Notes: a model not told the origin generated them from the sequence alone. Shown: positions 30,613 to 40,159, counted from the stretch's first letter. The stretch: 64,000 nucleotides of DNA from JBFWNG01 sp050251195 (GCA_050251195.1 JBFWNG010000003.1:310001-374000), one strand, 5' to 3'. Numbers and translations are program-made.

Positions 30613-32178
30613 GTGGATATAGTCATTTCGGCCATTGGGGCCTTATTAGCGATTGGGGCAGGACTCCTGCTCGGGATATTCTTTCATAAGGCCAAACTAA
30701 AAGCTGAGTTCGACAAAGCTCAGCAGAAATCAGAACGAGTACTGTCTGACGCTCAAGCGGAACGCGACCGCATTCTAAAATCTGCTCATGCGGAAGCGAA
30801 AGAAGAAGTTCAGCAACGCAAAAATCATTTTGATAATGAATTCAAGAAACGCCGCAACGAAATTCAAAAGCTTGAACAAAAGATTAAGCAGCGTGAACAG
30901 TCTCTGGAAAAAAAGCTGGAGATTCTAGACAAGAAAGAGTCCGAGCTGGAACAAGCCACAGAGCAAGTTCACACTCAGGAATCTCGCTATAAAGCTCTTG
31001 TCGCCGAAAGCGAGAAATCTCTCGAACAAAATCGTAAAACGCTTGAATCCATCGCTAACCTTTCTCAGGAAGAAGCGAAAAGACAGCTCATCAAATCTCT
31101 TGAAGCTGATGCCCGCGTTGCTGCGCGAGAAGTTATTCGAAAAATTGAAGAGAGCGCCCGGCTTGAAGGAGCGCAAAAAGCGCAAAGCATGGTCAGTTTG
31201 GCGGTGCAACGCGTTTCGAGTGAGTACGTCAACGACTCCACTGTTACGGTTGTCGGCTTGCCAAGCGACGAGATGAAGGGACGTATCATCGGCCGTGAAG
31301 GTCGCAACATCCGAGCGATCGAGCAAGCCACTGGCGTTGATCTCATCATTGACGATACGCCGGAAGCGGTTATTCTTTCGTGCTTCAACCCCATTCGTCG
31401 GGAAATCGCTCATATCACTCTTAAGCGCCTCATCGCGGACGGCAGGATTCACCCTGCGAGAATTGAAGAAACCGTTAAGAAGGTCGAAGAAGAGTTTAAT
31501 CAGATTATCCTAGAAAACGGTGAACAAGCGGCATTCGATACAGGAATTACCGACTTGCCGACTGAACTGGTCTATCATCTGGGCAAACTCAAGTACAGAA
31601 CCGCTGGCCAGCAAACTATCCTTCAGCACGCGGTCGAAGTTGCGCACATCTGTGCCATCATGGCCTCTGAAATGGGAATCGACGTCAAGAAGGCAAAACG
31701 CGCAGGTCTTCTGCACGATATTGGCAAATCCGTCGACCAGGAAGCGGAAGGACACCATACGCAAATCGGCGCCGAGTTGCTTCGCAAGCATCATGAAGGC
31801 GACGACATAATCTCCGCCGTTAGAGATCACCACAACGACGACCTCGATATGGCCAGTCCGCTGACTGTGGTATTGCACGCGGCTAATATTCTCTCCGCCA
31901 ACAGACCAGGCGCACGAAGAGAGATTCTCGAGACCTACATCAAGAGGCTTGAGGACATGGAAAAAATGGTCAACAGTTTCGAAGGAATTCAGAACTCCTA
32001 CGTCATCCAAGCTGGACGGGAGATTAGAGCACTTGTTACGCCAACACTTGCGAGCGATGCCTCCGTTGCCGATCTCGCAAATGACATTGCGCACAAGCTT
32101 AGGAAAGAGATGACGTTCCCAGGACAAGTTAAAGTTACTGTCCTCAGAGAAAGCAAGCACGTTGAATTTGCACAGTAA
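30613..32178 (+). CDS. rny: Ribonuclease Y
   Basis: 521 residues of the membrane-anchored endoribonuclease that starts mRNA decay. In order: one N-terminal membrane helix (residues 4-25), a long charged coiled coil (to about 180), a KH domain with MKGRIIGREGRNIRAIEQATG (about 217-237), and an HD domain with the metal pair in LLHDIGKS and further histidines (EGHHTQIGAELL, AVRDHHND). The start is GTG, chosen because TGGAGG lies 9 bases upstream. It forms an operon with the ymdB-type gene 14 bases downstream, as in many bacteria. Confidence 0.95.
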   Translation: MDIVISAIGALLAIGAGLLLGIFFHKAKLKAEFDKAQQKSERVLSDAQAERDRILKSAHAEAKEEVQQRKNHFDNEFKKRRNEIQKLEQKIKQREQSLEKKLEILDKKESELEQATEQVHTQESRYKALVAESEKSLEQNRKTLESIANLSQEEAKRQLIKSLEADARVAAREVIRKIEESARLEGAQKAQSMVSLAVQRVSSEYVNDSTVTVVGLPSDEMKGRIIGREGRNIRAIEQATGVDLIIDDTPEAVILSCFNPIRREIAHITLKRLIADGRIHPARIEETVKKVEEEFNQIILENGEQAAFDTGITDLPTELVYHLGKLKYRTAGQQTILQHAVEVAHICAIMASEMGIDVKKAKRAGLLHDIGKSVDQEAEGHHTQIGAELLRKHHEGDDIISAVRDHHNDDLDMASPLTVVLHAANILSANRPGARREILETYIKRLEDMEKMVNSFEGIQNSYVIQAGREIRALVTPTLASDASVADLANDIAHKLRKEMTFPGQVKVTVLRESKHVEFAQ

Positions 32179-32192
32179 GGAGGTCACATCGC

Positions 32193-32996
32193 GTGATCAC
32201 CGTCGTCGCCCTCGGTGACGTTGTAGGCAAACCTGGCCGCCAATGTCTCGACGAACATATTCCGGAAATTCGCAAGAAATTCGCCCCTGATCTCGTTGTC
32301 CTCAACGGCGAGAATCTTGCGGGCGGTTTTGGTCTAACCAAAAAGATCTTCCTCGAGATCTTGGAGAAGCACGGGATCGATTGCATCGCGACCGGTAACC
32401 ATTGGGCTGACAAAAGAGAAATCTACGACTTCATGGACCATGAGCGACTGCTTCTCCCCGCAAATGCCAAAGGCGTCCCGGCTTACGACCACGGCTTGAG
32501 AATCTTAAAGACCTCTTCAGGGACGCAAGTTGCCTTTGTAAACTTGATCGGCAAAGTCTTCATGCATCCGGACAACACCTGTCCGTTCAAAGCCGCCGAT
32601 GCCGTCTTCGAACGCATTCCCGATTACATCAAAACGCGTATTGTTGACGTGCACGCGGAAGCGACAAGCGAAAAACAAGCTTTGGGCCACTACCTTACCC
32701 AACGCGCTTCGCTGCTCTATGGTACGCATTCTCACGTGCAAACGGCCGACGAACGAATCCTCGGCGGACGTCTGGGGTACTTGACGGACGTCGGAATGAC
32801 GGGACCCTATGATTCCATCATAGGCATGAAAACAAACCTCGCCATGAAGCGGTTTCTAACGGGTCAAAAAGAACCCCTAGAGCCGGCGAAGAACGATCCT
32901 TGGATTTGCTTTCTTGTTGCCAAAATCGACGAAGAAACCGGCATCTGCGCTGAAGTCACCCGACACCGCTGGTCGCCTGAAAAAACAGTCGAATAA
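32193..32996 (+). CDS. ymdB: YmdB-family metallophosphoesterase
   Basis: 267 residues of the TIGR00282 family, 2-prime,3-prime-cyclic nucleotide phosphodiesterases reported to act in RNA-linked signalling in Bacillus. Metal ligands are visible in LGDVVGKPG, VLNGENLAGGFG, ATGNHWAD, VDVHAEATSEK and GTHSHVQTAD. GTG start with a strong AAGGAGG 10 bases upstream. Pairing with rny is conserved widely. This protein is unrelated to E. coli YmdB. Confidence 0.9.
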   Translation: MITVVALGDVVGKPGRQCLDEHIPEIRKKFAPDLVVLNGENLAGGFGLTKKIFLEILEKHGIDCIATGNHWADKREIYDFMDHERLLLPANAKGVPAYDHGLRILKTSSGTQVAFVNLIGKVFMHPDNTCPFKAADAVFERIPDYIKTRIVDVHAEATSEKQALGHYLTQRASLLYGTHSHVQTADERILGGRLGYLTDVGMTGPYDSIIGMKTNLAMKRFLTGQKEPLEPAKNDPWICFLVAKIDEETGICAEVTRHRWSPEKTVE

Positions 32997-33065
32997 CGGT
33001 TTTAGCTTTGTTAAGGGCTCCTTCCATGTTAAGTTTGAACCCCTTAACGAGAATGGGTATAGGCC

Positions 33066-34667
33066 TTGCTTAAACGTTGTTTCGCGCTGCTCACGTTGTT
33101 GATTCTTTCGAATCCCGCTTTTGGCTTGTTCGTTGACGGCAAAGGACACTATAGCCTTCGCGGCGAAACCCGCACCAATCCCGATTACACATCCGACAGA
33201 GGCTACCACCAAGGTATTCGTCAAAGCTTTCGCCTCAATCTCGAGCTGCGGGGCAATGATCGAACAAGTTTCTTCGTCGAAACACGGTTGTGGGAAGATC
33301 AACGACTCGCATTCCTTGGCGACACGCCGGAACCCGAGCGCTGTAGCGACGCCTCAACTGGGGAAAACCTTAGTTGCTCCAAGCGACTCCAAGACACAAC
33401 GAAACCTTGGTACAAACCGATAAAACCGCGCTTCACCGAAGCCTATGCTCAATACGCAATGGACACCTGTTTGCTCAAGGCCGGAAGAAAAGGACGCAAC
33501 TGGGGAATGGGCGCTTTATTGAGCACGGACTATCAGCCGTTTAGCTACAGCAGCTCCGTCTACGATGGCATCTCCTGTGACATCAATATTCAAAAGGCAC
33601 AAACACTAGGTTTTTCAGTCGGTTACGACAAGCTTTCGGAAACCGGGTCCGCTCTCGTTCCCAATATTGAAGAAAGTCGCCAATACGGTTCTACTAAACC
33701 AAGCGACGATATCGACCAATTTTTCTTCACCATAGAAATCGACGATCGCAAGGCGAACGAAGGCACATCCTTTGCGCGCCATGTCGGCATTTACTTCTCG
33801 AACGCTCTTAGCGGCGGAGATACAAAGACAGATCTCAAACTTGCTGACCTTTATACGGGTTTTTATTTGACCAATTGGACCTTGAGAAATGAATTGATGT
33901 TCCGTTTGGGGAAAACGGCTGATCCCAATGTTACGCGATTTGGTGGGCTCGGTCCGTACGTAGACACCCAAAGCAACACAGCGGAGGCTACAAGAAACAA
34001 TCTCGACGCGATCGGACTTGCCGGAAGCATTGAATACCTCGTCGATAAGTCGGGCTCTTACACCGGCCCTGAAGAATTTAAAGAAGGCACCCTTACGACC
34101 CATAGTGCTTTCTTTGAGTATGCCTACGCGCCTGGTGATAAAGACGGATATTACGAACTTGCTCCTGACGCCGACGAGCTTAACGCTGGAGCAAAGAGCC
34201 GGGAATCCGAAGGGGACAACAAGGCAACGGGTTTCGCGTTGCATCGCAACTACAAACCTGCGCTCATACTCTTCAACGGACTTGCACAGAGCGGCGATTT
34301 CCGTGTCGACGGAATTTACGACCCAGAAGCCGTCATGAACACCACTTTATTTGCTCTCGGCTATCGCTATAAGAGCTTGGAAAACGGCAACTTCGAGTTA
34401 AAGCTCATTACCGCGAAACTTAACGAAACAATGCCTGCTGCAGTCAAAGCCTACGTCGGCGCCAACAAGGACAGAGGCATGGTCGGCTACGGCGGTTCCA
34501 GCTTGGGCTATGAGCTTGATCTAAAATACAGCAAGTTCCTCAGTCGGACGTTCGAATGGGGAGTCGAAAGCGGCGTCGGCCTTCCAGGCCCAGCATTCAA
34601 ACGTTACAGCGGCGACAAAGCCGAAACTACCCTCTTGTTGCAGGCGTTTTCTAGCTTCTTTTTTTAG
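33066..34667 (+). CDS. Probable outer-membrane beta-barrel protein
   Basis: 533 residues starting at TTG, with signal peptide MLKRCFALLTLLILSNPAFG. The rest is a run of alternating amphipathic strands (RQSFRLNLELRG, TSFFVETRLWED, TWTLRNELMFRLG, LLLQAFSSFFF) and ends in phenylalanine, the usual outer-membrane barrel end. It has a glycine-rich GRKGRNWGMG segment like porin-type carriers. Four cysteines near residues 97-140 could form disulfides in an external loop. The substrate is unknown. The next 180 bases hold the repeat cluster. Confidence 0.7.
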   Translation: MLKRCFALLTLLILSNPAFGLFVDGKGHYSLRGETRTNPDYTSDRGYHQGIRQSFRLNLELRGNDRTSFFVETRLWEDQRLAFLGDTPEPERCSDASTGENLSCSKRLQDTTKPWYKPIKPRFTEAYAQYAMDTCLLKAGRKGRNWGMGALLSTDYQPFSYSSSVYDGISCDINIQKAQTLGFSVGYDKLSETGSALVPNIEESRQYGSTKPSDDIDQFFFTIEIDDRKANEGTSFARHVGIYFSNALSGGDTKTDLKLADLYTGFYLTNWTLRNELMFRLGKTADPNVTRFGGLGPYVDTQSNTAEATRNNLDAIGLAGSIEYLVDKSGSYTGPEEFKEGTLTTHSAFFEYAYAPGDKDGYYELAPDADELNAGAKSRESEGDNKATGFALHRNYKPALILFNGLAQSGDFRVDGIYDPEAVMNTTLFALGYRYKSLENGNFELKLITAKLNETMPAAVKAYVGANKDRGMVGYGGSSLGYELDLKYSKFLSRTFEWGVESGVGLPGPAFKRYSGDKAETTLLLQAFSSFFF

Positions 34668-34706
34668 TGCCATTCTCGACAAGCCCTTGTTAAACTATGC
34701 GCATCC

Positions 34707-34828
34707 GTCATGTTGAACGGGCGATACATCTCGACTGAGATCCTTCGCTGCGCTCAGGATGACGGCCTAAGCTCAGGATGACGGCCTAATGACGGAACTC
34801 CGTCATGTTGAGCGAAGCGAAACATCTC
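34707..34828. repeat. Cluster of the dispersed hairpin repeat
   Basis: Copies lie at 34707-34732 (diverged), 34737-34763 (inverted, matching the ATCC...GGAT type) and 34802-34828 (ATGTT...AACAT type). The sides of the stem differ between copies in a paired way: CC with GG in some, GT with AC in others. This 180-base gap between genes holds nothing else recognisable. Confidence 0.85.
34752..34789. repeat. Perfect 19-base tandem duplication
   Basis: GCTCAGGATGACGGCCTAA occurs twice in direct succession (34752-34770 and 34771-34789), duplicating the end of the inverted hairpin repeat copy. It looks like a recent slippage event. Confidence 0.9.
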
Positions 34829-34847
34829 AACCACTGAGGGGAAACTT

Positions 34848-36215
34848 GTGGGCAAGCGCACCGAAGACCAATTACGCAAACACGATAATCACGGCGTCAT
34901 CGAAATTCTCACCACGATGGCCTCTTGCCTTGCCGAGGCGCGCGTGTTTTCGGAGAAGGAAACCAACGACTTTCGCGCCAGCGTTATCAACATACAAAGA
35001 TCGGCCAACTGGACCAACTCCTCCGCGTTGGTCATGTTGAAACAACAAAACTGCAATCTTCTCGATCAACTTTCGGAGCGATATGGGGAACTTGGACTCC
35101 ATAAAATCGTTTTCAGAAAATCGATTCAAGCTCCCATTCGTCAAATGATCGCGACCGTGGCGACTATGGGATTGGACCTTTTGGGCAAATCGAGGATTTT
35201 CTTCAACAAGCCGTTCTATATCTTCCTGAATAATGAGTGCGATCAACGCGTTTTGTTTTCTCAGGTTCTCGTCGATGTCGCCGAAGCCCTTGGACAGATC
35301 AACTCGCAATTGTCGGAGATTTTGAAAAAGTTGCAAGTGATGGAACTCAGCACCTGTTACGTTGCCACAGACGACGGGATCGATCTCGACGAAAAGATGG
35401 CCGTCCGCCTAGAGTATCTGAAGGTTGAGAAGGACGTGTTGCCGCATCGGCGGGAAATGAACATTCACCGGGAACTTATAAGCTCCATGTCGGCGTTTTG
35501 TGAGTCACTCGTGGAGTTTGCCTACCAGATGGACTGCAACTATAAGACAGACCTCACGCCTCTCAGCGTTCACTGTCAGCTCTTGGCTGCCGAGACCGCC
35601 AAACTCGCCGCGCTTGATCTTTCGCTGAGCAAAAGCATATTTACCCGGGAAACAACTCGTTTTCAGATCGTTGCGGCTCTCGCCGAAATCAACGACATCC
35701 TAGAAAATATTTTGAACAGTTACCCGCAATACCTCTCGTTGACCATGACACAGCAACACGCGTCTCATGTTCCGCATTCCGTGCGGCGATCTATTAGCAG
35801 TGACCTCATTAACGGGGGAGTCGAACCGCGAGCGGCGATCGCAGCAGCCGACAGTCTGATCACCTATTGCCGATCTCACGATATTAATCCGTCGCAACTG
35901 CTCGAGGCCGAACTCGCAAAAATTTCTCCGATGTTGCGCAGCAGTTCTTTGACCTTGCTCAAGCAGGGCACGGCGCAAGACCAACCATCCTTGTCGCAAA
36001 CAAAGGACGTTCTGCTCAATAAGTCGGCGATTTTGAGTTCCTTGTTCAACAAAATGGTCACAAGCCTTGGATCGGCGGTGCTAGTTGGTCTGTTTTTCCT
36101 GCAAGGCTGCGGTTTAAAAACGGCCCCTCGCTCGAACGTTGACGACTTTCGACCTGAGATCCCTTTCCGAACTGGACAAAACACAACACCTACTGAAAAG
36201 GATAAAACCCCATGA
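34848..36215 (+). CDS. Degenerate ArgH-like protein fused to LptM-like lipoprotein tail
   Basis: 455 residues from GTG 34848 (GAGGGG upstream). By eye it aligns along argininosuccinate lyase: LLDQLSERYGELGLHKIVFRK with the region that ends GRSRND in ArgH, LKKLQVMELSTCYVATDDGIDLDEK with the PLGCGALAGT region, and HSVRRSISSDLINGGVEPRAA with the C-terminal helices. The catalytic signature around SSLMPQKKNP and the GRSRND motif are absent, so activity is very unlikely. The last 53 residues, from Met403, read as a separate small lipoprotein: VLVGLFFLQGCGLKTAPR, like LptM, which sits beside lysA/dap genes elsewhere. It overlaps dapA (ATGA). Function unknown. Confidence 0.6.
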   Translation: MGKRTEDQLRKHDNHGVIEILTTMASCLAEARVFSEKETNDFRASVINIQRSANWTNSSALVMLKQQNCNLLDQLSERYGELGLHKIVFRKSIQAPIRQMIATVATMGLDLLGKSRIFFNKPFYIFLNNECDQRVLFSQVLVDVAEALGQINSQLSEILKKLQVMELSTCYVATDDGIDLDEKMAVRLEYLKVEKDVLPHRREMNIHRELISSMSAFCESLVEFAYQMDCNYKTDLTPLSVHCQLLAAETAKLAALDLSLSKSIFTRETTRFQIVAALAEINDILENILNSYPQYLSLTMTQQHASHVPHSVRRSISSDLINGGVEPRAAIAAADSLITYCRSHDINPSQLLEAELAKISPMLRSSSLTLLKQGTAQDQPSLSQTKDVLLNKSAILSSLFNKMVTSLGSAVLVGLFFLQGCGLKTAPRSNVDDFRPEIPFRTGQNTTPTEKDKTP

Positions 36216-37111
36216 GTTCCATAACTGGCGTCTACACCGCCATAGCTACGCCCTTTCTTCCAAATTCCGAAATCGATTGGGAAGGCTTTGAAAAGCTTGT
36301 TGGACTGCAGAAGGAAGCAAAAATCGACGGCCTTGTCGTCTGCGGGACGACCGGAGAATCGCCTGCGTTGAGCGTCCAAGAAAAACTCTCCCTTATTCGC
36401 AAAGCCAAGGTCCTTGCTAACGGCCAGATGAAGATCATGGGAGGAACCGGCGGAAACAATACGCAACAGTCCGTCGAACTTTCCAGATTGGCTGTTGACG
36501 CGGGCGCCGACAGTCTGCTCATCGTGACGCCTCCCTACAACAAACCTTCTCTTGCAGGGATGATCGGGCACTTTAGCGCGATAGCCAAAGAAGTGCGTGT
36601 TCCACTTTGCCTCTACCATGTGCCTGGAAGAACAGGACAACATCTCACGGTTGAAGAACTTCGAGAGGTATGCGCGCTTCCGAGTGTCACCAGCGTTAAG
36701 GAGGCAAGCGGGAATCTCGCGTTTTATTCGCGGGGAATTGAAGCGACGAAAGCGTCGTTCCTATCGGGCGACGACATAACCTTCTTGCCGAGCCTATCCG
36801 TTGGTGGCTCAGGCGTTGTTAGCGTGATCTCCAATCTCTTTCCTAAGGCTTGGAAGAGGCTTTATACGAGCTATCAGCAAAAGGATCTGAAAGACGCGCT
36901 GGCCATTCACAATGCAACACTGGAACTCAATCAGCACCTTTATTGCGAATCGAATCCTGGTCCGCTCAAGGCCGCATTGTCAGTCGCAGGAATCTGTAAG
37001 AACGAGGTGCGTTTGCCTCTTGCTCCGGTTCGTTCCGAAAACTTCGAGAAGGTTCGAGCAACATATCAAGCGACAGTTAAGAATCTGAAAGCGTTAGGTA
37101 TCAATGAGTAA
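36212..37111 (+). CDS. dapA: 4-hydroxy-tetrahydrodipicolinate synthase
   Basis: DapA condenses pyruvate with aspartate semialdehyde, the first step towards DAP and lysine. 299 residues with all catalytic residues: Lys163 in VKEASGN (Schiff base), Tyr135 in LYHVPGRTG, and the Thr pair in CGTTGE (46-47). The start overlaps the previous stop and the end overlaps dapB by 8 bases, so dapA and dapB are translationally coupled. The product feeds the murein peptide chemistry also served by mpl and ldcA. Confidence 0.95.
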   Translation: MSSITGVYTAIATPFLPNSEIDWEGFEKLVGLQKEAKIDGLVVCGTTGESPALSVQEKLSLIRKAKVLANGQMKIMGGTGGNNTQQSVELSRLAVDAGADSLLIVTPPYNKPSLAGMIGHFSAIAKEVRVPLCLYHVPGRTGQHLTVEELREVCALPSVTSVKEASGNLAFYSRGIEATKASFLSGDDITFLPSLSVGGSGVVSVISNLFPKAWKRLYTSYQQKDLKDALAIHNATLELNQHLYCESNPGPLKAALSVAGICKNEVRLPLAPVRSENFEKVRATYQATVKNLKALGINE

Positions 37112-37889
37112 AACCAAGGCCGTCTGGCTCATCGGGTTTTCGGGTAAAATGGGCGCGCAAGTCATAGACGCGATCGAAAAAACCACCGAGTTCAAGCTTA
37201 TCGGCGGTACCGACGCCCAGGGTAATTTCGTCGGCACACGTACGGAGATGAAACCCGCAAAGCTTGGTCTGAGGGACTCTCAACTCAACGTGGACGTCGT
37301 CATCGACTTCTCTGTTCCAGGAGCAAATCGAAGCCTTCTGCAAGATTTAAAAAGCCGTCAAGGAAGCAAACCCTCGGTTCTTATCGCCACGACAGGACTC
37401 GAATCGTCTTTGATAAAAGAGTGGGAACAATATGCGCGCGAGAGCAATTCTCTTGTACTCGTTGCCCCCAACACCAGCGTGGGCGTTCTGGCAACCTTGC
37501 AAGCTGCAAACTTCCTCGGCAAGCACCTACGAAAGCTCGGATTTGATATCGAGATATCCGAGACGCACCACAAACGCAAGCAAGACGCACCAAGCGGCAC
37601 CGCAAAAATGATCGCCGATTCTTTGGCGAAGAACCTCGATCTCAAGCCTGTGTATGATCGCAAAGGCGCCCGTAAACCCGACGAAATTGGGGTGTTCGGG
37701 TTGAGAGGCGGCGGCGTTTACGGAGAGCACACGATAAGTTTTCTTGGTGAGGAAGAAACCATCGAACTGACCCATAGAGCGTTATCCCGTTCGCTATTTG
37801 CCGAAGGCAGTATCGTGCTGGCAAAGTGGTTGAGCGACAATGCTGGCCGGGAATCGGGATTGCAGTATGTTTGGGATATTGCTTTCTAG
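37104..37889 (+). CDS. dapB: 4-hydroxy-tetrahydrodipicolinate reductase
   Basis: DapB reduces the DapA product with NAD(P)H. 261 residues with the nucleotide-binding IGFSGKMGAQV near the start, DFSVPGAN, and the catalytic and substrate-binding segment ETHHKRKQDAPSGTA (His155-His156 and Lys160 region), plus GGGVYGEHTISFLG. The length is normal for the family. It ends the operon; the large gene at 37925 converges on it. Confidence 0.94.
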   Translation: MSKTKAVWLIGFSGKMGAQVIDAIEKTTEFKLIGGTDAQGNFVGTRTEMKPAKLGLRDSQLNVDVVIDFSVPGANRSLLQDLKSRQGSKPSVLIATTGLESSLIKEWEQYARESNSLVLVAPNTSVGVLATLQAANFLGKHLRKLGFDIEISETHHKRKQDAPSGTAKMIADSLAKNLDLKPVYDRKGARKPDEIGVFGLRGGGVYGEHTISFLGEEETIELTHRALSRSLFAEGSIVLAKWLSDNAGRESGLQYVWDIAF

Positions 37890-37924
37890 CGCGGAGGATT
37901 GGAAACGCTGAAAGATTGAACGTA

Positions 37925-40069
37925 TTAGTCTGCCAGGTAATTCGCACCTAGATGGGAAGTCGAGACCGTCCAATTGTCTACCGCTGCCGTATCGCTGTCG
38001 AGCCACACGCCGTACTCGGATTCCGCGATGACAGAGTAAACTCCTGGATCCAGATTAAAGAATACGGCTTTGACGATGCCGTCGTTGTTGTCACCAAAAT
38101 ACCATCCGCCTTCCACTTCCTCGCCGTTGTCGCGTACAAGTTTCAGCTGGATCTTTTGTAAATCTTCGCCTTGGAGTTTGCCGAAATAGACGACAAGTAC
38201 GCCAGCCGCCGGGTCGTAGACTTCGTCGATCGATTGCGATACATAGAGTTCGTGATAGAGATCCTCAATGAAGCCTCGGTGCAGAAGCGGCGTGAGATTA
38301 TCGCGCGTTCCCTTGGAATAACTGACTAGCATCGATTCGAACTCTGCTGCGTGCACGAGACCGTGAACACGCCCTTTATAGGTGCTCAACCCTTCCACCT
38401 TCAGATGCCCTGGACCTTCGTACGCAAGCCGCGCTCCGGTTCCGACCGCGTCGACGTCAACATAGTCTACCGGCTGAGGACCGCCAGGCGCTGGGCCCGT
38501 TTGGCCATAGAGTTGTTCCCACACGGACGGTAATCCAATGAGATGAGTATCCAGATCGAAATCAGATCCTAATCTCAAATCTTCTTCGACGTGGCGTCCT
38601 CCGAAAACTGGAATCGCAATAGCGTCGTAGAACTTTCCTTCCACGGAAACCGACATCTCTGCAAGACCGGGCTTCACGTTATAAAAACAAAATTTGCCTG
38701 AAGCGTCCGTCTCTAACGATGTTCTGGAGGGCCCATATTGATTGAAGTAATAAGCGCCTTCGCTGCGGACGTTGAGAGAAACACTGTAGCCAACAAGCGG
38801 GGAATATTTTTCATCAACAAGTTTTCCACAGTAAGAGCCTAAATTTGGGTCTTGAATGACATCGTGAATTTGCGTGATGGCTTCGAACACCTTTTGGCTG
38901 GTCAATTTCACGGTGATAACGTCTTGCTTTTCCGTGGCCGTCGTCTGAACTTCTGTCGTCACGGCTAACCACCTATAGTCGGGATCCGAAACAGAAACCA
39001 AAAAGCGACTGCCTATCGGAATGTTCTCTATAACGACATATCCTGACGAGTCCGAATATCCTTCGAACGTCGTGCCGGGTACAGTAACCTTCGCACCACG
39101 AACGGGGTAAATAACCTTCTCGTGGGGATCCGATCGATTGTCAATGACTTGAATGGCAACGCGTTTGTGTTTCAGGTCCATCTTTGCGAGAGAGAATGAA
39201 TTTTTAATTTCGTCTGAGGGAATAACTTCGTCAGGAAGTTGGAGATCCTGCGGTTTTTTTTCTGCCTGTTTTGTTGGAGTGGACGTACCTGCGTATGCCT
39301 GAGTATTGATGGGATTATCAAACAAGTTTTCCAGACTCAAGAGCGAACTTGGAATCGTAAAATCTGGGAGAGCGTCTTTGCTTGCAACCGCTGTCTCATC
39401 CTGAATTGAAATAGGAAGGATGTACATTTTGCCGGCAAAAACGACATAGGCCTCTGTCTGCCCTGCTTTCTTCGCACTAAGAGTCAGTGTACCTTCGTTC
39501 CATTCAACAAAAGATGCGTCGCGCACGAACAGCGAAAGCGGAACGGGAGCGTCGTTTGACACTTCCGCCATTTTCACTTTCAACGTCTCGCCGATTTTTT
39601 TGAACGTAACTTTTTGAGGACTAAAAGAAAGGCTTTCCTCATCTTTCGTGATCACCAATTGTTTTGCAGCGGCAGCGCCGACCGAAACGACAACTTCAGG
39701 AATAGTTGAATCTTCGAGAAGGTCCGCTTTTTCCTCTTCCGACTCCGCAACGATGACGCGAGTTTTCGCATTCACTTTTTTAATAAGCTCGTCGAGTCGA
39801 ACGGGAGGTAAATCGAGAAGATCCGTCACCTTCATTGAAGAATGAATCGTAACTTTTTGTGTCTCTGGCGAAGGAACGTCTGTAGTTTCGGCGTTGAGAC
39901 TCGTCTCAAGATTTGTGTCGAAAGGGCTTGGCGGAAATGCTTCTATCGTCACGTCGCTCGCAAAACCATGCGTCGAAACCGCAATCGTTGTTGCTAAGAT
40001 ATTTCGAATATGTCGAATTACGGTGCTCAATTCTTCTCCACGAAAACTGCCCATTTGCTTATCGTTCAA
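37925..40069 (-). CDS. Large secreted protein with carboxypeptidase-regulatory-like domains
   Basis: 714 residues with an N-terminal export signal (hydrophobic stretch near NILATTIAVSTHGFA). The start is TTG 40069 or, five codons later, ATG 40054; neither has a clear ribosome site. The N-terminal third is Ser/Thr/Glu-rich and includes a domain resembling bacterial Ig-like sheets (about 150-240). Two regions look like carboxypeptidase regulatory-like beta folds: GAKVTVPGTTFEGYSDSSGYVVIENIPIGSRFLVSV (split by a turn, about 330-365) and YSVSLNVRSEG to SGKFCFYNVKPGLAEMSV (about 425-470). The C-terminal 200 residues are beta-rich and unassigned. Probably a surface or periplasmic structural protein. 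An AT-rich inverted repeat lies just upstream (40094-40117). Confidence 0.65.
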   Translation of the reverse strand: MNDKQMGSFRGEELSTVIRHIRNILATTIAVSTHGFASDVTIEAFPPSPFDTNLETSLNAETTDVPSPETQKVTIHSSMKVTDLLDLPPVRLDELIKKVNAKTRVIVAESEEEKADLLEDSTIPEVVVSVGAAAAKQLVITKDEESLSFSPQKVTFKKIGETLKVKMAEVSNDAPVPLSLFVRDASFVEWNEGTLTLSAKKAGQTEAYVVFAGKMYILPISIQDETAVASKDALPDFTIPSSLLSLENLFDNPINTQAYAGTSTPTKQAEKKPQDLQLPDEVIPSDEIKNSFSLAKMDLKHKRVAIQVIDNRSDPHEKVIYPVRGAKVTVPGTTFEGYSDSSGYVVIENIPIGSRFLVSVSDPDYRWLAVTTEVQTTATEKQDVITVKLTSQKVFEAITQIHDVIQDPNLGSYCGKLVDEKYSPLVGYSVSLNVRSEGAYYFNQYGPSRTSLETDASGKFCFYNVKPGLAEMSVSVEGKFYDAIAIPVFGGRHVEEDLRLGSDFDLDTHLIGLPSVWEQLYGQTGPAPGGPQPVDYVDVDAVGTGARLAYEGPGHLKVEGLSTYKGRVHGLVHAAEFESMLVSYSKGTRDNLTPLLHRGFIEDLYHELYVSQSIDEVYDPAAGVLVVYFGKLQGEDLQKIQLKLVRDNGEEVEGGWYFGDNNDGIVKAVFFNLDPGVYSVIAESEYGVWLDSDTAAVDNWTVSTSHLGANYLAD

Positions 40070-40159
40070 TTTGCAGAATAGTTAACGGGGCAAAATAATA
40101 ATGCACTATTATTATTAGTATTTTATTAAATTACGAAGCAGCTTTCAAGACCTGGGGGG

